NCBI RefSeq assembly: GCF_000092225.1
Contig: NC_014158.1
Coordinates: 3,224,001 to 3,288,000 of the forward strand
Direction: 5' to 3'
Source: Tsukamurella paurometabola DSM 20162
Lineage (GTDB): Bacteria; Actinomycetota; Actinomycetes; Mycobacteriales; Mycobacteriaceae
Length of the DNA: 64,000 nt
Below are positions 12,197 to 21,339 of the stretch, one piece after another. Below the pieces are notes generated by a model, which did not search any database, was not told where the DNA came from, and saw only the letters and a list, made by a program, of their open reading frames with translations. Position numbers and translations under genes: made by a program. The first letter of the stretch is position 1; every line of letters starts with the position of its first letter.

Positions 12197-12543
12197 GCGA
12201 GCCCCGGCTGCGGCGCACCGTCGGACCAGAGACCGTCGAGGGCGGCGCTGACGACCCGCCACTGGTCGCGGCGCTCAGCGAGGGCCTCGCGGCCGGCGGG
12301 CGTGATGGCGTAGTGCTTGCGCCTGCGTCCGGTGTCGGCGACCTCCCACCGGGCCTCCACCAGCCCGAGACGTTCGAGCCGGTGCAACAGCGGGTACAGC
12401 ATCCCGTCGGACCATTCCAGCCGCCCACCGGAGAGTTCCCGGATGCGGGTGAGGATCGCGTAGCCGTAGCTGTCGCCCCGGCTGAGGATGCTCAGCACCA
12501 ACGGGGTCGCCGACGCGGCGACCAGATCCTTATCGATATGCAC
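12193..12543 (-). CDS. PadR family transcriptional regulator
   Basis: This 116-residue winged-helix repressor has the PadR core: TPLVLSILSRGDSYGYAI, the recognition region LEWSDGMLYPLLHRLERLGLVEARW, and the wing RRRKHYAITPAGREAL, with a short C-terminal helix for dimerisation. GTG at 12543 is chosen because GGAGG (12549-12553) lies five bases upstream; ATG 12555 and 12579 are in-frame but poorly placed. With this start the 47-bp dyad at 12554-12600 falls wholly in the leader/promoter, as expected for autoregulation. The inducer is unknown. Confidence 0.9.
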   Translation of the reverse strand: MHIDKDLVAASATPLVLSILSRGDSYGYAILTRIRELSGGRLEWSDGMLYPLLHRLERLGLVEARWEVADTGRRRKHYAITPAGREALAERRDQWRVVSAALDGLWSDGAPQPGLA

Positions 12544-12553
12544 GACGACCTCC

Positions 12554-12600
12554 ATACCTAGAACCGCTAGGTACAACATATACCTTGCGGTTCTAGGTAT
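12554..12600. promoter_or_regulatory. Nested 47-bp dyad, likely PadR operator
   Basis: A perfect 14-bp inverted repeat, ATACCTAGAACCGC at 12554-12567 and its complement at 12587-12600, encloses a second inverted repeat (AGGTA at 12569-12573 and TACCT at 12581-12585) with the same centre at 12577. It sits between the phoH2 stop and the padR Shine-Dalgarno. Size and position suit two PadR dimers or a strong cruciform. It could alternatively act as the phoH2 terminator, since it lies 22 bp after that stop. Confidence 0.7.
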
Positions 12601-12621
12601 GGCAACGGCCGGGCCGGAGAA

Positions 12622-13929
12622 TCAGGCGCCGGGCGCGAACTCCTCCAGCATCTCGGTGACCAGCGCTGCGATCGGCGAGCGCTCCGACCGGGTCAGCGTG
12701 ACATGCGCGAACAGCGGATGCCCCTTGAGCTTCTCGATCACTGCGGCGACACCGTCGTGCCGGCCGACGCGCAGGTTGTCGCGCTGCGCCACATCGTGGG
12801 TCAGCACCACCCGGGATCCGGCGCCCAGGCGTGACAGCACCGTGAGCAGGACGTTGCGCTCCAGAGACTGAGCCTCGTCGACGATGACGAAGGAATCGTG
12901 CAGCGACCGGCCGCGGATGTGCGTGAGCGGCAGTACTTCCAGCATCCCGCGCGACATGACCTCGTCCATCACCTCGGGCGAGGCGAGCCCATCGAGGGTG
13001 TCGAAGACGGCCTGCGCCCACGGCCCCATCTTCTCGTTCTCGGTACCCGGCAGGTAGCCCAGATCCTGGCCGCCCACGGCGTACAGCGGCCGGAACACGA
13101 CCACCTTGCGCTGAGTTCGCTTCTCCAGCACCGCCTCCAGGCCGGCGCACAGGGCCAGCGCCGACTTACCGGTACCGGCCTTACCGCCGAGCGAAACGAT
13201 GCCCACCGACTCGTCGAGCAGCAGATCGAGCGCGACGCGCTGTTCGGCGCTGCGGCCGTGCAGCCCGAAGGCCTCCCGGTCTCCGCGCACCAGCTGCACC
13301 TGCTTATCGGCCGTGACCCGGCCGAGAGCGCTGGAGGTGCCGCCGAGCAGCCGCACGCCTGTGTTACACGGCAGTTCGCGGGCCGCATCGTGGTCGACCA
13401 CACCGTCGGCGAAGAGGGAGTCGATGACCTGGGAACCCACTTCCAGCTCCTCCATGCCGGTCCAGCCGGAGGTCACCACATCCTGGGCGCGGTACTCGTC
13501 GGCATCGAGGCCCACGGCACCCGCCTTGACGCGCAGCGGGATGTCCTTGGACACCAGCGTCACCAGCTTGCCCTCGGCACGCAGGTTCAGTGCGCATGCC
13601 AGGATGCGGGCGTCGTTGGTCTCCGTGCGGAAGCCGACCGGAAGCACGGTGGGGTCGATGTGATTGAGCTCCACCTGCACGGTTCCGCCGCCCGGCGTGG
13701 GGATCGGCTGGTCGAGGCGGCCGTGTTCGAGCCTCATATCGTCGAGCATGCGCAGCGACTCGCGAGCGAACCAGCCCAGTTCGGCGTGGTGACGCTTGCC
13801 TTCGAGTTCACTGATCACCACGAGCGGGAGCACCACATCGTGCTCAGCGAAGCGGGTGATGGCCCAGGGATCGGACAGCAGGACGGAGGTGTCGAGCACG
13901 TACGTGCGTGTGGTCCCAGTAGTAGACAC
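12622..13929 (-). CDS. phoH2: PhoH2: PIN-domain RNase fused to PhoH ATPase/helicase
   Basis: This 435-residue protein has an N-terminal PIN ribonuclease domain with acidic residues D13 (VLDTSVLL), E41, D106 and D129, then a PhoH ATPase with Walker A GKAGTGKS (249-256) and Walker B VDEAQ (350-354). In mycobacteria PhoH2 is an RNA helicase and sequence-specific RNase encoded with the antitoxin PhoAT. GTG 13929 is chosen because AGGAG lies seven bases upstream and it matches the family N-terminus. Instead of a full PhoAT-like gene, only a 19-codon ORF is seen upstream. The Rv1095 position next to desA2 is kept. Confidence 0.93.
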   Translation of the reverse strand: MSTTGTTRTYVLDTSVLLSDPWAITRFAEHDVVLPLVVISELEGKRHHAELGWFARESLRMLDDMRLEHGRLDQPIPTPGGGTVQVELNHIDPTVLPVGFRTETNDARILACALNLRAEGKLVTLVSKDIPLRVKAGAVGLDADEYRAQDVVTSGWTGMEELEVGSQVIDSLFADGVVDHDAARELPCNTGVRLLGGTSSALGRVTADKQVQLVRGDREAFGLHGRSAEQRVALDLLLDESVGIVSLGGKAGTGKSALALCAGLEAVLEKRTQRKVVVFRPLYAVGGQDLGYLPGTENEKMGPWAQAVFDTLDGLASPEVMDEVMSRGMLEVLPLTHIRGRSLHDSFVIVDEAQSLERNVLLTVLSRLGAGSRVVLTHDVAQRDNLRVGRHDGVAAVIEKLKGHPLFAHVTLTRSERSPIAALVTEMLEEFAPGA

Positions 13930-14012
13930 GGTGACGCTCCTAGCCTGCGCGGCGCCCACGCAAGCGTGTAGCTGCGGCCGGCCGGTTCCAAACGCCGTCG
14001 ATGCGTAGGTGG

Positions 14013-14072
14013 CTACGCCTCGAGGACGAGGACCGGGGCCGGCCCTCTCGTGAGAACTGGTGATCCAGTCAC
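14013..14072 (-). CDS. Possible 19-residue leader peptide of phoH2
   Basis: A GTG at 14070-14072 is preceded by a good Shine-Dalgarno (GGGAGG, 14081-14086, eight-base spacing) and opens a 19-codon frame, [19 protein letters not shown], stopping at TAG 14013-14015. A GCGTAG/CTACGC hairpin overlaps its stop codon and phoH2 starts 83 bp downstream. It occupies the place where mycobacteria carry the phoAT antitoxin, but is far shorter and I see no similarity. Length suggests a regulatory leader rather than an antitoxin. Confidence 0.4.
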   Translation of the reverse strand: MTGSPVLTRGPAPVLVLEA

Positions 14073-14130
14073 GGTTGGAACCTCCCGGGACGAAATGCTT
14101 CCCCGCAATCCGTCACCGCCAAACTAACGC

Positions 14131-14170
14131 CGAACGCGCCGCGCGGCCCGGAGGCTGCGCGGCGCGTTCG
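14131..14170 (-). terminator. Hairpin terminator of the desaturase gene
   Basis: A perfect 14-bp stem (14131-14144 with 14157-14170) with a 12-base loop lies 22 bp after the desaturase stop. There is no U-run, as expected at this GC. It isolates desA2 from the phoH2 leader. Confidence 0.75.
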
Positions 14171-14192
14171 TGAACAGTTCGTTACGGCCGTA

Positions 14193-15023
14193 CTACAGGG
14201 CCAGAGCCCACCGCTCGAGCAGCCCGGAGATCAACTCGCGGTCACGCTCGGGAGTGCCGATCTCGGCCTCGACCACGATCCGGCGCGACTCGTCGAGTCC
14301 CTCGGCGGTCTCGGCACCGATCGCCGACACCGCCCGTGCCTGGCCCAGCAGGGCGTCCTTGGCATGGCCCTCGTTGACGTCGAGCGCCACGGCGAACAGC
14401 TCGGTCCAGTACTGCAGCTGCACACGATCATCGTGGGCGATCTTGCGCAGGGTGGTCACCAGGCCGGCCGGGGTGCCGTCGGTCTTCTCGGCGAAGTCGG
14501 CGAGCCGGTCGAAGTAGTCGGCGGAGAGCACCTCGTGCGTCATCACCATGGCTATCTGCTCAGCCACGTGCAGCTCATCGCGGGTGCCCTCGTACTGGCG
14601 GTAACCCCGGGTGACGGCTTCCAGGCGCCAGGCCTCCAGCTGCTCGACATCGAACGTGCGGCTGACGACGACATGATCGCGCAGTGAGATCGCGTGTCGG
14701 TTCTCCTCGGCGGTCCAGTGGCCGACGAACTTGCCCCAGTCCGAATCGATCAGGTGGTGCTGGGCGAGCAGGCGGTGGAACGACGGCAGGTGATCCTTCG
14801 TCAGCAGGCCGAGCACGAGCCCGTGCGCCACGACGGGGTGCACCTTCACATCGGCCGGATCGAAGTCCTCGCCGCCGAGGAAGGCGTAGTTGCGACCGTC
14901 GTCCCACGGGATGTAGTCGTGCGGCTGCCACGCATCACCTGCCTCGACGTAGGCGGCACGGATGTCCGGCAGCGCCTTGTCGATGGCGAGATTCAGGTCG
15001 TCCTCGGTGGTGGTGGAAGTCAC
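14193..15023 (-). CDS. desA2: Acyl-ACP desaturase (DesA2-like)
   Basis: This 276-residue member of the soluble acyl-ACP desaturase family is a helical di-iron protein acting on acyl chains bound to acyl carrier protein. The first metal motif, EENRHA, is at 106-111. The helix following (YWTELFAVALDVNEGHAKDALLGQ) is in the place of the family's later helices. In M. tuberculosis DesA2 (Rv1094) the di-iron site is atypical and activity is disputed, so catalysis here is not certain. It sits between phoH2 and glyA, as Rv1093-Rv1095 do. Confidence 0.88.
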   Translation of the reverse strand: MTSTTTEDDLNLAIDKALPDIRAAYVEAGDAWQPHDYIPWDDGRNYAFLGGEDFDPADVKVHPVVAHGLVLGLLTKDHLPSFHRLLAQHHLIDSDWGKFVGHWTAEENRHAISLRDHVVVSRTFDVEQLEAWRLEAVTRGYRQYEGTRDELHVAEQIAMVMTHEVLSADYFDRLADFAEKTDGTPAGLVTTLRKIAHDDRVQLQYWTELFAVALDVNEGHAKDALLGQARAVSAIGAETAEGLDESRRIVVEAEIGTPERDRELISGLLERWALAL

Positions 15024-15066
15024 CCGGACACTGTAGAGCAGCCGCTACCCGGCCTTCAAATCCCAG

Positions 15067-15078
15067 GTAGGGCCCTAC
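15067..15078. promoter_or_regulatory. 12-bp perfect palindrome upstream of desA2
   Basis: GTAGGGCCCTAC lies 44-55 bp upstream of the desaturase start in the 74-bp glyA-desA2 gap. Its placement suits an operator for a lipid-responsive repressor. No regulator is assigned, and a 12-bp palindrome in a GC-rich genome can be chance. Confidence 0.3.
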
Positions 15079-15097
15079 AGGTACCCGAAACCAGGGT

Positions 15098-16396
15098 TCA
15101 GCGCGACAGCAGGCCCCAGTCCTCCAGGCCGTCGTACAGCGGCACCTCCAGTGCGAGCGCCGAGACGCGGGCGCGCAGCGCCGACAGGTCGGCGGCCTTC
15201 CCCAGCGCCAGCGCGGTTCCGATGATGTCGGCGACCTCGGTGAACTCGGCGGCGCCGAAGCCACGGCTCGCGAGCGCTGCGGTACCGATCCGCAGGCCGG
15301 AGGTGACCATCGGCGGACGCGGATCGAAGGGCACGGCGTTGCGGTTGACCGTGATCCCCACCTCGTGCAGCAGATCCTCGGCCTGTTGTCCGTCGAGATC
15401 GCTGTTGCGCAGATCGACGAGCACCAAGTGCACGTCGGTGCCGCCGGTGAGCACGGTGACGCCGGCGTCGGCCACGTCCTGTGCGGTGAGCCGCTCAGCG
15501 AGGATCTTCGCGCCCTCGAGAGTGCGCTGCTGCTTCTCGCGGAACTCCTCGGTACCGGCGACCTTGAGCGCCACGGCCTTGGCCGCGATCACGTGCATCA
15601 GCGGACCGCCCTGCTGGCCGGGGAAGACCGCGGAGTTGAGCTTCTTGGCCCACTCCTGCTTCGCCAGGATGATGCCCGAGCGGGGGCCGCCGAGGGTCTT
15701 GTGCACGGTCGAGCTGACCACATCGGCGTGCGGGACGGGGCTCGGGTGCAGACCTGCGGCGACGAGGCCCGCGAAGTGCGCCATATCGACCCACAGGTGC
15801 GCGCCCACCTCGTCGGCGATCGACCGGAACGCGGCGAAGTCGAGGTGCCGCGGGTAGGCGGACCAGCCGGCGACGATCACCTTGGGCTTGGAATCGAGGG
15901 CGATCTTGCGCACCTCGTCCATATCGACCCGGTGGTCCTCCTTCGAGACGCCGTAGAAAACGTTCTCGTAGAGCTTGCCGGAGAAGTTCAGGCGCATGCC
16001 GTGGGTGAGGTGGCCACCGTGCGCCAAGTCGAGGCCCATCAGGGTCTCGCCGGGCTCCATCAATGCCTGCAGGACGGCCGCATTGGCCTGTGCACCGGCG
16101 TGCGGCTGGACGTTGGCGAACTCGGCGCCGAACAACTCCTTGGCACGGTTGCGGGCCAGATCCTCGACCACGTCGACGTATTCGCAGCCACCGTAGTAAC
16201 GACGCCCCGGGTAGCCCTCGGCGTACTTGTTGGTGAGCACGGAGCCCTGCGCCTGCAGCACGGCGCGCGGTACGAAGTTCTCCGAGGCGATCATCTCCAG
16301 CGTGTCGCGCTGGCGTGCCAGCTCGCCGTTCATGGCGGCTGCGACCTCGGGATCGAGTTCGGCGAGGGACGCTGTGTTCACGCTGGAGTCGCTCAT
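15098..16396 (-). CDS. glyA: Serine hydroxymethyltransferase
   Basis: This 432-residue PLP enzyme interconverts serine and glycine with tetrahydrofolate, the main source of one-carbon units. The PLP lysine is K233 in [14 protein letters not shown], with the aspartate in [10 protein letters not shown] (near 204) and the N-terminal [13 protein letters not shown] region typical of SHMT. Length and ends agree with family members. In the same direction the DUF885 gene lies 30 bp upstream and the desaturase follows downstream. Confidence 0.98.
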   Translation of the reverse strand: MSDSSVNTASLAELDPEVAAAMNGELARQRDTLEMIASENFVPRAVLQAQGSVLTNKYAEGYPGRRYYGGCEYVDVVEDLARNRAKELFGAEFANVQPHAGAQANAAVLQALMEPGETLMGLDLAHGGHLTHGMRLNFSGKLYENVFYGVSKEDHRVDMDEVRKIALDSKPKVIVAGWSAYPRHLDFAAFRSIADEVGAHLWVDMAHFAGLVAAGLHPSPVPHADVVSSTVHKTLGGPRSGIILAKQEWAKKLNSAVFPGQQGGPLMHVIAAKAVALKVAGTEEFREKQQRTLEGAKILAERLTAQDVADAGVTVLTGGTDVHLVLVDLRNSDLDGQQAEDLLHEVGITVNRNAVPFDPRPPMVTSGLRIGTAALASRGFGAAEFTEVADIIGTALALGKAADLSALRARVSALALEVPLYDGLEDWGLLSR

Positions 16397-16426
16397 GAGC
16401 TCATCCTAAGCGCCGCGTGGCTCTCG

Positions 16427-17668
16427 TCACCCGGCGGCCGGTGCTATCGCGGGACCGCCCGCCGCGGTCTCGCGCCGCAGTGCCGATGGGGTGAGCGGTT
16501 CGTCGAGCAGCCTGCGGAACCGGTCGAGCCGCGCGGGGCCCGGTTCGGAGAGCTCCAGCCACGTCCCGAGCAGTGCGAAGCCCTCGACGTAGGTGCTGAT
16601 GTAGGCGCGCCACAGCGGCGAGCCGAGGAACCGCAGCGACTGCCGCGCCGACTTCTCCGTCGCCAGCCCCCAGCGCTGAAGGTAGGCGACCACCTCGTCG
16701 TCGGTGCCCCCGCGGTCGTGCAGCAACAGGGCGGCGTCCTGCCGCACGTGCAGCAGCCCGGCCGACGCCACCGAGATCGCCTCCGCCAACTCACCGTCGA
16801 AGGCGAGGCCGAGGTCGGCATAGATCTCCTGCGCCCACCGCCCCCACCCCGGTCCGATCGCGGCGCCGAGCGCGTGATCGGCCAGGCCCTCGGCCATGAG
16901 GCACTGCGGGGTGTTCACCAGGAAGATCGTCTGCTCCGGCTGGTTCTCGCCGTGTACCAGCCGCTGTTCTTTGCGGCAGTGCTCGGTGTGATGGCCCGGA
17001 TAGGCCTCGTGCGCGATCAGGTGCGGTAGCGAGGACAGGTACTGCGGCAGGTCGCCGTTGACGGCCACCCGCGAGGTGTAGCCACCGAGGTAGTAGTTGA
17101 AGCCGGACCAGGGTTTGTCGTGCTCGATCTCGAAGGACACCGTCTCGGCGTCGGGCAACGGATAGCGCTCGCGGACCACCTCGCGCAGCGCTCCGGCCAG
17201 CGCTTCGACCACCTCGGGGACGCGTTCGGCGGGTGTCGCGAACCGGGCGCGCTGGTCGGCCATCCGCTCCTGGAGCGGCCCGGCTCCGGGAAGCAGGTCG
17301 TCGAGCCGGGCATGCGCGGCTTCGTACTCGGCGGTGTCGTGCGGGGCGATGTCGACGTCGAAATACGCCTTCACCTCATCGACGAAACCGACCGGCGCGC
17401 CGTCGAACTTGCGCGCAGAGCATTCGAGCGCGGCGACGTGCCCGCGGAGGAATGCGCGTCGCTGCTCCCCGAGCGAGGTGTCGGCGTCGATCTCACGCAG
17501 CAGGTCGCGGGCCTGGGAGGCGAGTTCGGACGGGATCGGCGGTGCCTCCTGGGCGACGGCCCGACGGTGCTGCGGGTCGCCGAAGTAGGCGTCGACGAAG
17601 CCCTCCTCGATCCGGTCGAATCGCAGGCCGAGACGCAGGTAGCGGTCGGTGACGGTGAGCTCGCGCAT
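16427..17668 (-). CDS. DUF885 family protein (HExxxxHH metallohydrolase-like)
   Basis: This 413-residue protein of the DUF885 family, thought to be a zinc peptidase-like clan, has the metal motif [11 protein letters not shown] with a distal glutamate in [11 protein letters not shown]. No signal peptide or membrane segment is seen, so it is probably cytosolic. The frame is open much further upstream, but those residues are the antisense shadow of coaA; ATG 17668 fits the conserved start ([15 protein letters not shown]). Substrate is unknown. It is divergent from coaA with 87 bp between starts. Confidence 0.85.
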   Translation of the reverse strand: MRELTVTDRYLRLGLRFDRIEEGFVDAYFGDPQHRRAVAQEAPPIPSELASQARDLLREIDADTSLGEQRRAFLRGHVAALECSARKFDGAPVGFVDEVKAYFDVDIAPHDTAEYEAAHARLDDLLPGAGPLQERMADQRARFATPAERVPEVVEALAGALREVVRERYPLPDAETVSFEIEHDKPWSGFNYYLGGYTSRVAVNGDLPQYLSSLPHLIAHEAYPGHHTEHCRKEQRLVHGENQPEQTIFLVNTPQCLMAEGLADHALGAAIGPGWGRWAQEIYADLGLAFDGELAEAISVASAGLLHVRQDAALLLHDRGGTDDEVVAYLQRWGLATEKSARQSLRFLGSPLWRAYISTYVEGFALLGTWLELSEPGPARLDRFRRLLDEPLTPSALRRETAAGGPAIAPAAG

Positions 17669-17755
17669 GCCCGCAGGATACTGCCGTGCGGACGCCCCGC
17701 ACCGGTCGTGCCAGACTGGGAACATGTCAGCCCCGGCGTGTCGCGGAGTCGTCGC

Positions 17756-18679
17756 GTGAGCGAACCGAGTCCGTACATCGAGCTGGACCGCACGCAGTGG
17801 CGCGAGCTGCGGCAGTCGACGCCGCTGTCGCTGACCGAAGAAGATCTCAATCACCTGCGGGGCCTGGGCGAACAGATCGACCTCGCGGAGGTCGCCGAGG
17901 TCTACCTTCCCGTCTCCCGTCTGATCCACCTCCAGGTGGCGGCCCGGCAGCGGCTGTACGCCGCCACCGCGACCTTCCTCGGCGAGCGGCGCGATGAGGG
18001 ACAGGTGCCCTTCGTGATCGGCGTCGCCGGTTCGGTGGCGGTGGGCAAGTCGACCACTGCGCGCGTGTTGCAAGCACTCCTGGCGCGGTGGGATTCACAC
18101 CCCCGGGTCGATCTGGTGACCACCGACGGTTTCCTCTATCCCACCGCCGAACTGGAACGCCGCGGCATCATGCACCGCAAGGGATTCCCCGAGTCCTACG
18201 ACCGGCGGGCCCTGCTGCGGTTCGTGACGGCGGTGAAGTCGGGCGCCGAGGACGTGACCGCGCCGGTGTACTCGCACCAGCTCTACGACATCGTGCCGAA
18301 CGAGTTCATCCACGTGCGGCGGCCCGACATCCTGATCGTGGAGGGCCTCAACGTACTGCAGACCGGTCCGCGGCTGATGGTCTCGGACCTGTTCGACTTC
18401 TCCGTGTACGTGGACGCGCGGATCGAGGACATCGAGCGCTGGTACGTGGACCGGTTCCTCTCGATGCGGACCACCTCGTTCGCCGATCCGGCGTCGCACT
18501 TCCACCACTACGCCGGCCTGTCCGACATCGAGGCGCGCGACCGCGCCGAGGGCATCTGGGCGGGCATCAACCGGCCCAATCTGGTGCAGAACATCCTGCC
18601 GACCCGGCCGCGGGCGACGCTGGTGCTACGCAAGGACTCCGATCACTCCATCAACCGGGTGCGGCTGCGCAAACTCTGA
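17756..18679 (+). CDS. coaA: Type I pantothenate kinase
   Basis: This 307-residue CoaA phosphorylates pantothenate in the first, feedback-controlled step of coenzyme A synthesis. The P-loop [12 protein letters not shown] is at 89-100, followed by TTDGFLYP and the C-terminal LRKDADHSIN-type block, and overall it matches the M. tuberculosis enzyme closely. GTG 17756 has GGAG with seven-base spacing. The gene is followed after 23 bp by a TetR gene on the same strand. Confidence 0.97.
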   Translation: MSEPSPYIELDRTQWRELRQSTPLSLTEEDLNHLRGLGEQIDLAEVAEVYLPVSRLIHLQVAARQRLYAATATFLGERRDEGQVPFVIGVAGSVAVGKSTTARVLQALLARWDSHPRVDLVTTDGFLYPTAELERRGIMHRKGFPESYDRRALLRFVTAVKSGAEDVTAPVYSHQLYDIVPNEFIHVRRPDILIVEGLNVLQTGPRLMVSDLFDFSVYVDARIEDIERWYVDRFLSMRTTSFADPASHFHHYAGLSDIEARDRAEGIWAGINRPNLVQNILPTRPRATLVLRKDSDHSINRVRLRKL

Positions 18680-18702
18680 TCACCCGCCTACGATCAGCTG
18701 TC

Positions 18703-19317
18703 ATGACCCGTCCCGGCGCCTCGCTGTCCGAGCTGTTGCTCAAGGCCGGTGCCCGCACCGATGTCAGCGATGCCGACGCCGGGGTCTACCGTGCGGCACT
18801 GACGGTGCTCGGCACCGCCGGAACCCGGAAGACCACCGTCGAAGCGATCGCCGCCGAAACCGGTATGAACCGGATGACCCTGTTCCGCCGGTTCGGCTCG
18901 AAGGACGAGATCCTCGCCGCCGCGCTCGCCTGGTCGCTGGGGCGACTGTTCACCCAGACCGCGGAGGTGGTGGCCCGCACCCCCGATGTGGCCGAGCGGA
19001 TCGAGGAGGTGTTCGTGCTCTGCTGTCGATTCGGGCGCACTCTGCTGCCGATCTCGTCGCCCGAGGAGCGCGCCGCCCTCTTCGCCGATGAGCGGCTCGA
19101 TCCGGTGGGGCACGGTATCCGGTTCGTCACCGCGATCATGGCGCAGGAACACGGTGCAGACGCGGTCCCGGAGGGCCACACCGAGATTCGTGCGGATGCG
19201 CTGGTGCGCATCACCGCCGCCTGCTTCGCCATCGCGCCCGCGCCGTTCGACCTGGAGGACGACGGGGCCGCACGCGCCTACGCGCGCACGGCGCTCGTAC
19301 CGCTGGCCGTCGACTGA
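18703..19317 (+). CDS. TetR/AcrR family transcriptional regulator
   Basis: This 204-residue protein has the TetR N-terminal HTH (about 28-75: AALTVLGTAGTRKTTVEAIAAETGMNRMTLFRRFGSKDEILAAAL) and a ligand-binding C-terminal part of unknown specificity. TACGAT lies about nine bases before the ATG with no Shine-Dalgarno, so the mRNA may be leaderless. It is convergent with the MpaB-like oxygenase. A dyad upstream of that neighbour (20355-20384) is a candidate target, but this is inference. Confidence 0.9.
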   Translation: MTRPGASLSELLLKAGARTDVSDADAGVYRAALTVLGTAGTRKTTVEAIAAETGMNRMTLFRRFGSKDEILAAALAWSLGRLFTQTAEVVARTPDVAERIEEVFVLCCRFGRTLLPISSPEERAALFADERLDPVGHGIRFVTAIMAQEHGADAVPEGHTEIRADALVRITAACFAIAPAPFDLEDDGAARAYARTALVPLAVD

Positions 19318-19339
19318 CCGGCCCGCGCAGCGACAAGGG

Positions 19340-20344
19340 TCAGCCGAACGGGCATCCCGACGCGGCGCGGGCCTCGCGATTGCGCCGGAATGCGGTGAAG
19401 TCGGGGAGATCCCGGGCCTTCATCGCGCGCAGCGCGCGGGCCTTGCCACGCGCGTAGTAGGCCAGCGGCGTGTACCCGACCCGCTCGGGAATCACCTTGT
19501 AGGCCTGGCGGATCGCAGCAGTCACGGCGCGGTAGGCGAGCTCCTCGCGGCGACTCCACGTGACGCCCAGGATCTCGCGAACCTCGGGCCGCAGGACACC
19601 CACGGTGAGCAGGTACACCGCGCGGTTCACGGACATCCCGAGCGGTGTGAGCGCGGGTTCGATCGCGCGGAGGAACGGGCCCGCCTCCGGCGGCAGGGGC
19701 GGGCGGCCGTGCGCGAAATCATCGAGGAACTGCAGGGCGCCGGGATGCGCTGTCAGCGTCGGCAGCATGTCCTCGTAGTACTGGGCGAAGGCCTCCCGCT
19801 CCCACGGGACGGCACCGTCGGGCACCTGGACGATCGCGGCGATCTTGCGCGAGTCGTCGAAGAGCTCGTCGATCTCCGCATCGGTGAGCGGGCGGCCCAG
19901 GCTCCGCGGCAGGGAGTCGATGCCGGTGATGGTTCCGGTGGCGATCACCCACCCGTACGCCTCCGGATTGAGGGCGCTGATGTGCTGCCCCTCGGCATTG
20001 CGCATCTGCAGCGGCTGATGCTGAGCGCGGAGCCGGTAGCCCTCCTCGACCGCCGCATCCTCTCCGAAGTACCAGCGCTGCACCGAGTCCATCGAGCGGA
20101 TGGCGCGGCCGACCGGGTCGGTGTAGGCCACGCTGAACTCGCCCACGATATCGCCGATCACCGGGTGCATCAGCTGCATCACGAAGGCGGCGCCATTGAT
20201 CGGCAGGAAGGACCACTGCCCGGCGACGGTGCCACTGATCCCCAGCGGGTCCACGAACGGCGATGCCGGGCCGTATCTGTCCGGCGCGGGCGCGGTCCCG
20301 TGGTCCGGGACGAGTTCGCGCTCGGGGGTTTCCACCTGCGTCAT
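19340..20344 (-). CDS. Oxygenase MpaB family protein (DUF2236)
   Basis: This 334-residue protein of the MpaB/Lcp-like DUF2236 family has members that are heme-b oxygenases such as latex-clearing protein and that are common as paralogues in mycolic-acid actinobacteria. Family features seen are FVDPLGISG at the N-terminus, the MQLMHPVIGDIVGEFS helix with a histidine, and the central WVIATGTITGID segment. No Tat or Sec signal is seen. ATG 20344 has GAGGAGG upstream. Substrate cannot be predicted. Confidence 0.85.
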   Translation of the reverse strand: MTQVETPERELVPDHGTAPAPDRYGPASPFVDPLGISGTVAGQWSFLPINGAAFVMQLMHPVIGDIVGEFSVAYTDPVGRAIRSMDSVQRWYFGEDAAVEEGYRLRAQHQPLQMRNAEGQHISALNPEAYGWVIATGTITGIDSLPRSLGRPLTDAEIDELFDDSRKIAAIVQVPDGAVPWEREAFAQYYEDMLPTLTAHPGALQFLDDFAHGRPPLPPEAGPFLRAIEPALTPLGMSVNRAVYLLTVGVLRPEVREILGVTWSRREELAYRAVTAAIRQAYKVIPERVGYTPLAYYARGKARALRAMKARDLPDFTAFRRNREARAASGCPFG

Positions 20345-20354
20345 GACGCCTCCT

Positions 20355-20384
20355 CTGTTACAACTTATGCCTGAATCGTAACAG
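20355..20384. promoter_or_regulatory. Inverted repeat upstream of the MpaB-family gene
   Basis: CTGTTAC (20355-20361) and GTAACAG (20378-20384) form a 7-bp dyad with a 16-base AT-richer spacer, starting 11 bp upstream of the start codon and abutting its Shine-Dalgarno. Its form suits a TetR-type operator. The regulator is not proven. Confidence 0.4.
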
Positions 20385-20451
20385 CGAGTGGCGCGCATCA
20401 CCACGCGGAATGATAGAAATCTTTCGCATTCCCCTCAGGTGTGTTGCCCGC

Positions 20452-21297
20452 TCACGCACCGAACCGACGGTGCCGGGCCGCGTAGTCACGCAGCGCACGC
20501 AGGAAATCGACCCGCCGGAACTCGGGCCAGTAGGCCTCGGTGAACCAGATCTCGCTGTAGGCGCTCTGCCACAGCAGGAAGCCGGAGAGCCGCTGCTCCC
20601 CCGAGGTACGGATCACCAGGTCGGGATCGGGCTGACCCGAGGTGTACAGGTGCTGGTCGATGCCCTCGACGGTGACGGCATCGGCCAGTTCCTCCGCGGA
20701 TGCGCCCTCGCGGAGCTTCTCATCGAGCAGCGAGTGCACCGCGTCCACGATCTCCTTGCGGCCGCCGTACCCCACCGCCACGTTGACGTGAGCGCCCGTA
20801 CGGCCCTTGGTGCCCTCCGCGGCGGCCGTCAACCGGCGAGCCGCGGCCTCGGGCAGCAGGTCCATAGCGCCCACGATCTTCACCGACCAGTTCTTGTCGG
20901 GTCCGGAGATCTCCTCGACCACATCGGTGATGATCTCCAGCAGGGCCGCAAGTTCCTCGGGGTCGCGGCGCAGGTTCTCGGTGGAGAGCAGATAGATCGT
21001 GGCGAGCTCGACCCCCGCCTCGTCGCACCACTCCAGCATCTCGGCGATCTTCTTCGCGCCCATGCGGTAACCGTGGCTGACGTCATCGAATCCGGCTGCC
21101 CGAGCCCAGCGACGATTACCGTCGCACAGCACCGCGACGTGCCGGGGACGCTGCGCACCGTCGCGGTACGCGGCCGTCAGATCGCTGATCAGGCGCCGTT
21201 CGTAGAGCGCGTATGCGGGGGCCACGAGCTTGCGTGCGGGCCCGGTCGGGAGCGATACGGAGCGCAGCGACGCGGGAAGTCTGGGGGCACTCACCAC
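20452..21297 (-). CDS. Z-isoprenyl diphosphate synthase (Rv1086-like)
   Basis: This 281-residue cis-prenyltransferase has the catalytic aspartate in VLCDGNRRWAR, the LSTEN motif, and the C-terminal VIRTSGEQRLSGFLLWQSAYSE block. The CDGN form rather than MDGN, and the neighbourhood, match Rv1086, the short-chain Z-farnesyl diphosphate synthase feeding decaprenyl phosphate synthesis, rather than the long-chain enzyme Rv2361c. Chain length cannot be read from sequence with certainty. The start is one of two tandem GTGs at 21292-21297. It follows the ABC transporter genes on the same strand. Confidence 0.9.
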   Translation of the reverse strand: MVSAPRLPASLRSVSLPTGPARKLVAPAYALYERRLISDLTAAYRDGAQRPRHVAVLCDGNRRWARAAGFDDVSHGYRMGAKKIAEMLEWCDEAGVELATIYLLSTENLRRDPEELAALLEIITDVVEEISGPDKNWSVKIVGAMDLLPEAAARRLTAAAEGTKGRTGAHVNVAVGYGGRKEIVDAVHSLLDEKLREGASAEELADAVTVEGIDQHLYTSGQPDPDLVIRTSGEQRLSGFLLWQSAYSEIWFTEAYWPEFRRVDFLRALRDYAARHRRFGA

Positions 21298-21339
21298 GCG
21301 AGCAACCCTACCGCTGGAACCTGTGGGTTCCCAGGTGCT

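Noticed and set aside
16427-18073. Long N-terminal extension of the DUF885 protein
   Set aside because: The extra 135 codons are antisense to coaA, and the conserved start is at 17668.
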